A DNA stretch of 64,000 nt, from assembly GCA_017302435.1 (NCBI GenBank), contig JAFLDL010000030.1:1-64000 (forward strand), in the 5' to 3' direction. Below are positions 58,372-64,000 of this stretch, piece after piece. Position 1 is the stretch's first letter. Each line of letters begins with the position of its first letter. The notes beneath the pieces were generated by a model. The model searched no databases. It saw only the letters and a list, made by a program, of their open reading frames with translations, and was not told the DNA's origin. A program made the translations under genes and the position numbers. Source of the stretch: Candidatus Accumulibacter necessarius. Lineage in GTDB: Bacteria > Pseudomonadota > Gammaproteobacteria > Burkholderiales > Rhodocyclaceae.

Positions 58372-61300
58372 GCGCTGGTCACCAGCGAAGCACCCGACAG
58401 CAGAGCGTCGAGAGAGTCGATGGTCCCTTTTTGTGGGCGATGGTGGTAGACGCCGCAGGCGAGTCGCTCACCTGCCGGGGTCACCTCGTGCCAGCCCGGG
58501 CGGACACCACGCACAAACAGGTAGTGGACGCCGCCGAAATGACTTTCGTAATCGTAGTCGGTGATCCGATGCCGCAGGTAGCGGTGCAGCGCGACGCTGT
58601 AGATCAGGTGCTGCAGGTGGTAGCCGTGTGCCGCCATCGCCGCCGACAGTCGCTGCTGGCCGTAGTCAGCGTGGGTGAAGCCGAGATGGTTCGACTTCCA
58701 GTCGAGGACATGGAAGCGATCTGCCTGGCAGAACACCAGATCAATGAAGCCCTTGAGGTAACCGTCGAGCGGGGCAAAGCCAAGTCTCGGATGGTTGTAG
58801 CCGTGTGCTGTCAGCCAGCCGTTGAGTGCCGGTGCGGTGAGCCCTGCGGCGGGCAGGTTGAAGCCCAGTTCGACCAGACGTTGCCGGCGCGCCACCGAGG
58901 ACAGAACGATGTCGCCGGGCAGCCGGGTCGCAAGAACGTCGTCGAGCAGTCGGCGCAGCATGTGTGCCAGGCGGCGGCCGGATTCGCCATCCGGCAGTCC
59001 CGGTAGCGAGAGGGGATGGCTGGCCAGCACCTCGTCGATGATCTCTGGCCAGCGGCCCGGATCGGTGAAGTCGATGCGCTCAAAGAGCGCATGCACGCAA
59101 TCGCCGGCGGCCGGTCCGCGCGGGAAGTAGAGGATGTCGTCCGGCGCGACTTCCGCCGGCGCGGCGGCGCCGACGCCGACGGCGGGCAGGCCGGTGAGCG
59201 AGCGACCGTCGTGGTCGCTGGCCGAAGCTTCGCTCTCGGCGCCATGCTGCAGGCTGCTGAAACTGCCGATTCGCCAGCCGCCGGCGATTTTCGCGGGTGC
59301 GGCCAGCGCGGTCAGGCTCGCTGGCGACAGGGCGACGCCGGCGAGTGGTGTCGGCGTCTCGCTCGGCAGGTCGCGCAGCGACAACGACGTCGCCGCCGTC
59401 CTTGCCAACGTCTGCCAGGCTTCTTCGATTTCCTCCGGCGGTCGCTGGTGCGTCAGCCAGTCCGCATAGCGCATGTCCTTGCCGGCGACCAGCCAGTTGA
59501 GCAGGCTGCGATTGCCCTGGGCCATCGATGGCCGACCGAAGGACAGGGTCGCGTAGCAGCCGGCAACCAGGTAGCAGCGGTACGCTGCTCGCGTCAGCGC
59601 GACGTAGAGCAGGCGCATGAACTCGGCGTCGTTCTCCTCGCGTCGCCGTCTCGTGATCGCGTCCGCTTCGACCGGATCCAGGTCGGACCGGAAGTCGATC
59701 ACCGGCAGCCCGTTATCGTCGTGGTACTCCTTGCCCTCGAACTCGCCAAAGCTTGGCTGGTGTCCATCCCAGAGGAAAGGGCAGAAGACGATGCCGTATT
59801 CGAGGCCTTTCGATTTGTGGATGGTGACGATCTGCACCAGGTTGCGGTCGGACTCGAGGCGCAACTGGGCGACCTCGTCGGCGCCCCGGTCGCTGCGCTG
59901 GCTGGCGAGCCAGCGCAGCAGCGCGTCCGGCGCCGGCTGGTCGGCACTGGTCTGTTGCAGCAGTTCGCCGAGGTGCAGCAGGTTGGTCAGCCGCCGTTCG
60001 CCGTCGTTGCGCGCCAGCAGACGCAGGGCGACCGCTTCGCTCGCCATCCAGGCGCGCAGCATGACCCCGAAGCCGCGGCGAAGCCAGGTCTCCCGATAGC
60101 CGCTGAAGCGCGCCATGGTCTGCAGGAGCCCCATCTCGTTGGCAGCCAGCGCAGCGATGGCGGCGGCATCGACACCCATCAGTTCGGTCGCCAGCGCGCT
60201 GTAGAGGAGCGAGGGGCGCGCCGGTTCGAGGATCGCCAGCAGCACCCTCTCCAGATCCTCGGCGTCGACAGTGTGGAAGATGCTTTGCTGCGAGAGCTCG
60301 ACGCTGCCGATTCCGAGCTGCAGCAGCGCATCCCTCAGCAGGCGCCCCTGGGCGTGGCTCCTGACCAGGATGGCGATGTCGCCGGGCGCCAGAGTGCGCT
60401 CACCGAGCGTGATCCGGCCGGCCTGCGCCGCGCGCAGCAGGCGAGCCACTTCGCCGGCGGTGGCGTGCAGCACCTGCTGCTTCGCCTCGGCGCGCCACAG
60501 ATACTGGCCGCCGGGAGCGGGCAGTCGCCAGACGTGCAGCGCCGCTGGCGCTTTCTCGCTGAGGTCGGTCAGCGGCGGGCGCGGTTTGTCGCCGACGGTC
60601 ACCGGTTCGTAGTTCAGGCCGGCGAGAATGAAGCCGGCGGGATTGGCCGCGAAGAGTGCGTTGCTGGCGGCGATCAGCCCAGGCGTCGAGCGCTGGTTGT
60701 GGCGCAGCGTGTACCGTGCGCCGGCCTGGCGGCGGGCAGCCAGGTAGGTGTGCAGATCGGCATTGCGAAAGCTGTAGATCGCCTGCTTTGGATCACCGAC
60801 GAGGAACAGGGGGCCCGCCGCCTGCGCATCGCTGGCGGCGTAGATGCGGCTGAAGATCGCGTACTGCAGGGGATCCGTGTCCTGGAACTCGTCGATCAGT
60901 GCCACCGGATAGCGGCTGCGCAAGGATTCGGCGAGCCACGGGAAATCGCCGGAAGTGAGCGCTGCATCGACGTTCAGGAGCATGTCATCGAAGGATTGCA
61001 CGTGCAGCCGGCGCTTCTGCTGGCGCAGCGCGGCGGCGGACTCGTCGAGCATCCGACGCAGCAGGCGCAGGCGGGCGAGGTGCAGTGCCTGCGTCACCGA
61101 CGCGTGCCGCGCCAGCAGATCGTCGGCGGCGGCGAAGAAGGGATGTGCGGGAGGCGTCTGGTTATTCTTCGTCCGGACGGCGATGAAGTCCGCCGTGAAG
61201 AGACGCGCCTTGCTGGCTTCGGGAACGGGAGCGCGGAACGGGTCGCCGCCGGTAAACCACTCGGTCCAGGCGCGGGCCCCGGCGCGGACGCTGTCTTCCC

Positions 61301-62099
61301 TGTACGAACCGGCGTTGAGCGCGGCGAGCCCGGCGAGCAGTGCGTCGGTCGGTCCGGCGCCATCGTTCCCCCACAGCTGGCCGGCGCGCTCGAAGGCAGC
61401 GGCCAGGCCAGGCGCGTCGATTGCCTCTTCGCTCGCCAGTTCGTCCGGCCAGATGACGCGCGCGCGGGACCGGGCCATCTGACGGCCGAGCAGACCCGCC
61501 CAGCTTGCGGGCGAATCCCCGCGTTGCGCCAGGTGGTCAGCCAGAGCCGCCGGCATCGCGCCGCTGGCGACGTGGCGTCGCCAGAAGTCGCTAACTGCCT
61601 CGAGGCGCAGCGGCTGGTCGTCGCGCAGCAGTTCGAGGCTGAACGGCAAACCGGCAGCAAACGGAGTGTCCGACAGCGCACGCTGGCAGAAGCCGTGAAT
61701 CGTGAACACGGCGGCTTCGTCGAAGGTATGCAGCGCCGCTTCGAGGCGCAAGCGCATCTGCGGCTGGTCGACGCCGGCGTTGTTCTCGACGGCGCCGACC
61801 AGACGGGCGACGAAGGGGTCGGCAGTGCTCGCGCCGCGCTGCAGATACGCAAGGACATCGACCAGACGGCTACGGATGCGCTCGCGCAGCTCGGCGGTCG
61901 CCGCGTTGGTGAAGGTGACCACCAGGATCTGTGGCGCGTCGAGGCCTCTCTCGAGCAGCAGGCGCAGGTAGAGCCCGCAGAGGTTCCAGGTCTTGCCGGT
62001 GCCCGCCGACGCTTCGATCAGACGCAGTCCGTCGAGTGGGCAGGTGAAGACGTCGAGGTCGATCGTACCGGTAGCGTCCGGCGCAGAGGCCAGGCTCAT
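58368..62099 (-). CDS. recB: Exodeoxyribonuclease V subunit beta
   Basis: RecB carries the 3'-5' helicase and the nuclease of RecBCD. The 1243-residue protein has UvrD-type motifs IEASAGTGKTWNLCGL, VVTFTNAATAELRERIR, LIDEFQDTDPLQYAIF, VGDPKQAIYSFRNAD and VTIHKSKGLEYGIVF, then the nuclease domain with GFIDLVF...HVLDWKSNHLG and the catalytic Asp/Lys. The start ATG at 62099 opens MSLASAPDATG and overlaps the recC TGA by four bases. The full gene is in the window. Confidence 0.96.
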   Translation of the reverse strand: MSLASAPDATGTIDLDVFTCPLDGLRLIEASAGTGKTWNLCGLYLRLLLERGLDAPQILVVTFTNAATAELRERIRSRLVDVLAYLQRGASTADPFVARLVGAVENNAGVDQPQMRLRLEAALHTFDEAAVFTIHGFCQRALSDTPFAAGLPFSLELLRDDQPLRLEAVSDFWRRHVASGAMPAALADHLAQRGDSPASWAGLLGRQMARSRARVIWPDELASEEAIDAPGLAAAFERAGQLWGNDGAGPTDALLAGLAALNAGSYREDSVRAGARAWTEWFTGGDPFRAPVPEASKARLFTADFIAVRTKNNQTPPAHPFFAAADDLLARHASVTQALHLARLRLLRRMLDESAAALRQQKRRLHVQSFDDMLLNVDAALTSGDFPWLAESLRSRYPVALIDEFQDTDPLQYAIFSRIYAASDAQAAGPLFLVGDPKQAIYSFRNADLHTYLAARRQAGARYTLRHNQRSTPGLIAASNALFAANPAGFILAGLNYEPVTVGDKPRPPLTDLSEKAPAALHVWRLPAPGGQYLWRAEAKQQVLHATAGEVARLLRAAQAGRITLGERTLAPGDIAILVRSHAQGRLLRDALLQLGIGSVELSQQSIFHTVDAEDLERVLLAILEPARPSLLYSALATELMGVDAAAIAALAANEMGLLQTMARFSGYRETWLRRGFGVMLRAWMASEAVALRLLARNDGERRLTNLLHLGELLQQTSADQPAPDALLRWLASQRSDRGADEVAQLRLESDRNLVQIVTIHKSKGLEYGIVFCPFLWDGHQPSFGEFEGKEYHDDNGLPVIDFRSDLDPVEADAITRRRREENDAEFMRLLYVALTRAAYRCYLVAGCYATLSFGRPSMAQGNRSLLNWLVAGKDMRYADWLTHQRPPEEIEEAWQTLARTAATSLSLRDLPSETPTPLAGVALSPASLTALAAPAKIAGGWRIGSFSSLQHGAESEASASDHDGRSLTGLPAVGVGAAAPAEVAPDDILYFPRGPAAGDCVHALFERIDFTDPGRWPEIIDEVLASHPLSLPGLPDGESGRRLAHMLRRLLDDVLATRLPGDIVLSSVARRQRLVELGFNLPAAGLTAPALNGWLTAHGYNHPRLGFAPLDGYLKGFIDLVFCQADRFHVLDWKSNHLGFTHADYGQQRLSAAMAAHGYHLQHLIYSVALHRYLRHRITDYDYESHFGGVHYLFVRGVRPGWHEVTPAGERLACGVYHHRPQKGTIDSLDALLSGASLVTSA

Positions 62100-64000
62100 C
62101 GGCGGGGATCCTCGAGATAGTCGAGCAGCGGGGCGAAGACGGTATGCGCGCACTGCTCGAACTTCCAGTCAAGTGGCTCGGCGACCCCTCTGAGTGCCAG
62201 GCGGTAGCCGGAATCGGCGTTCTCTCCCCAGTCCGCGTTGCGGCTGTGGGTCCAGCGCCGGCGTGCGGCCGCCATGCCGCCGCTGATGTAGGCCCAGGCG
62301 CTCTTCGGGAAGAAGTGCAGCGGCGCCGACAGACCTTGGCGATAAAGGCCGATCAGCTCGCCGAGGTGGGCGCGGGCAGTGTCCTCATCGCAGTGCCGCA
62401 GCCGGTAGCTGCCGTCGCGCGAGTGCCAGGTGGTCTGCAGACTGGCATCCGTCGGCGCCACCGCGCAGAGGAACAGATGGCTGATCCAGCCGGCCAGGTA
62501 GTCGGTCGGGCGCACCTCGTCGTAGCGATAGCGCACCAGTCCTGCCGGGCGCAGGTCGCCGAGCGCTCCGGCGAGTTGCCACATCTCGTCCTCGAGCGGA
62601 AAGTCGAAATGTGCGTGCACCGCCGGCAACGGCGCTGCCGCGAGTTGCGGCGCGAGTCCCGTCGCGAAGCGGCGCATGCGCGCAACTTCTCCAGTCATCA
62701 GTCGCTCGCCAAGCGGCCCGGGTGGAAACTCGTTGCCAGCCAGTGCCAGTGCCAGCACCTGGTCATCGTCACGGCCGGCGAGCACCGCCGGCAGCAGACG
62801 CCGGGAGAGTGCCTGCAGGCCCGGATAGTCGGGAAGAAAAGGCTCGTCGTCCAGCAACTCCTCCTCGGCGACCGCCAGCGTTAGGTTGAGCCGCTTGACG
62901 AGCAGCGTCCGGCAGGGGTTGCTGAAAAACCCCAATAACTGCTCGAGGCTGACCTGTCGCCACTCCAGCGATGGCGGTTCGAGCCTGCCGGCAAAGAAGG
63001 GGAGGGTGGCTTCGCTCTCCGGTGCATCAAGCTCATCGCCGTCCTCGTCTTCCGCGCACTCTGGTGCAGCGGCGAGCACGGCGCTGCCGCCGAGTCCCTG
63101 GCGGAGCGCCTCGCAGTACTCGGCGTTGAAGCTGCGCCGGCGACGATCGCCGCCGCTGACGAAATAGTCGGTGGAGAACGCCTGCAGCGGGTGTTCGACG
63201 GTCAGCCGTCGGCGAACGGCGTCGACGCTCGCGGGGTCGGCCGGGTTTCTTGCGCAGGCAGCGGCGACGTAGTCGAGCAGTTCAGCGAGGAGGACCGACG
63301 GTGGCACAACGCTGTTGTCGCGGATGCTGCGGCCGCTGTAGCTCAGGTAGAGGCGCTGCCGGGCAGCGAGGACGAGGTCGAGGAACAGGTTGCGCTCGTC
63401 CAGGCGCCGCTGCCGATCGCCCGGCTGCGGCCGCAGTGCCATCAGGTCGAACTCGGCTGGCCGGTTGGCGCTCGGGAACGCACCATCAGTCATGCCGAGC
63501 AGGCAGACGACGCGGTAGGGCAGGGCGCGCAGGCTGGCCAGCGAAGAGAAGGTGAGTACGCCGCCGGGAACGCCGCCACGCCCCGGATCGTCGAGCAGCG
63601 TGCGCAGCGCGCTGTGCACCACCGCCAGCGACAGTGGCGAGCGGGCGCCGCCGCGCAGCATGTTGGCGTGCAGTTCGTTGATTGTCGCCTGCATGCTGCG
63701 CAGATCGTCGACGAGGTCGTTGTCGGCGCGCGTGAAACGGCCCAGCGCCTCGCTCAACGAGTGCTGCCAGGCGCTGGCGTCGCGCGCGTGCGACCAGTCG
63801 TCGCGCAGGGCTGCGAGCGCGTGCAGGAAACGCCACCAGCGGCCGAGCGTTGCCGCATCGTCGCCTTCGGGATTGGCGGCGGCGATCCGTCCGGCGACAA
63901 CGGTATTGCGCGCAGCCGCGTCATCGCCAAGGGCGTAGGCGAGGAACAGCCGGTGCAGCCCATCGGCAAAGCTGTGCCGGTCGGTGGCCGGCAGATCGAG
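62096..64000 (-). CDS. recC: Exodeoxyribonuclease V subunit gamma, 5' end cut by window
   Basis: The frame is open to the window edge, so only the C-terminal 634 residues are seen. It contains LDLPATDRHSFADGLHRLFLAY-type sequence, NLFLDLVLAARQRLYLSYSGR, VCLLGMTDGAFPSANRP and the inactive nuclease-like C-terminal domain, all typical of RecC. RecC recognises Chi sites and splits the duplex. The order recC-recB-recD with four-base overlaps fits a single operon on the minus strand. Confidence 0.95.
   Translation of the reverse strand, partial: LDLPATDRHSFADGLHRLFLAYALGDDAAARNTVVAGRIAAANPEGDDAATLGRWWRFLHALAALRDDWSHARDASAWQHSLSEALGRFTRADNDLVDDLRSMQATINELHANMLRGGARSPLSLAVVHSALRTLLDDPGRGGVPGGVLTFSSLASLRALPYRVVCLLGMTDGAFPSANRPAEFDLMALRPQPGDRQRRLDERNLFLDLVLAARQRLYLSYSGRSIRDNSVVPPSVLLAELLDYVAAACARNPADPASVDAVRRRLTVEHPLQAFSTDYFVSGGDRRRRSFNAEYCEALRQGLGGSAVLAAAPECAEDEDGDELDAPESEATLPFFAGRLEPPSLEWRQVSLEQLLGFFSNPCRTLLVKRLNLTLAVAEEELLDDEPFLPDYPGLQALSRRLLPAVLAGRDDDQVLALALAGNEFPPGPLGERLMTGEVARMRRFATGLAPQLAAAPLPAVHAHFDFPLEDEMWQLAGALGDLRPAGLVRYRYDEVRPTDYLAGWISHLFLCAVAPTDASLQTTWHSRDGSYRLRHCDEDTARAHLGELIGLYRQGLSAPLHFFPKSAWAYISGGMAAARRRWTHSRNADWGENADSGYRLALRGVAEPLDWKFEQCAHTVFAPLLDYLEDPRR

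Noticed and set aside
59016-62120. Open frame of more than 1000 codons opposite recB
   Set aside because: Same effect; recB motifs on the minus strand are complete and the opposite product is compositionally odd (Gln/Arg/Ala/Gly) without known motifs.

Overview
The window is a dense, GC-rich (by eye above 60% G+C) stretch of chromosome from a betaproteobacterium. Gene order and protein flavour point to Rhodocyclales. The markers are a dctSR-dctPQM TRAP dicarboxylate cluster, the ndk-rlmN-pilW-rodZ-ispG-hisS-yfgM-bamB-der block, trmJ/cysE/iscR followed by two consecutive cysteine desulfurase genes and a complete isc operon, and recC-recB-recD. An Accumulibacter- or Dechloromonas-like lineage is my best guess, but no rRNA gene is present to fix it. 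I saw no tRNA, rRNA, CRISPR array, insertion sequence or prophage.

Layout. 1-2.8 kb: the end of a MacA/HlyD-type adaptor, an FtsX/MacB-type permease and an ATPase, together one ABC export system. 3-5.4 kb: accA and tilS, overlapping. 5.4-11.4 kb: the DctS/DctR-like two-component system, divergent from a TRAP transporter (dctP, dctQ, dctM). A terminator-like hairpin overlapping a 6-codon reading frame sits between dctP and dctQ. 11.4-20.6 kb: a housekeeping block whose genes mostly overlap by a few bases. 20.8-28 kb: a low-molecular-weight tyrosine phosphatase, then on the minus strand a 1540-residue CheB-CheR-PAS-GGDEF-EAL fusion with a small zinc-ribbon-like partner, and an FGE-like protein without the catalytic cysteines. 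28-37 kb (minus): trmJ, cysE, iscR, a NifS-like desulfurase, iscS, iscU, iscA, hscB, hscA, fdx, iscX and a DUF2237 gene, the last four translationally coupled. 37-45.9 kb: suhB and assorted metabolic and stress genes, including an apparent AzlC/AzlD deletion fusion and htpG behind a good sigma-32 promoter. 46-56.1 kb: a signalling island with a GspE/PilB-type ATPase, two histidine kinases, a stand-alone receiver, a receiver-PAS-GGDEF protein and a membrane PAS-GGDEF-EAL protein. 56.2-64 kb (minus): a small membrane protein and recD, recB and recC, the last running off the window.

How it fits together. Two separate loci (22-26.6 kb and 46-56 kb) concentrate cyclic-di-GMP enzymes joined to chemotaxis-like or two-component input modules. 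All three GGDEF domains keep the active-site motif and the RxxD inhibitory site. These loci are the most likely place for undescribed biology. The next best candidates are the DUF2237 protein coupled to Fe-S cluster assembly and the possible translation-controlled attenuator in the TRAP operon. All functional statements come from reading motifs and recalled family features; no database search was run.
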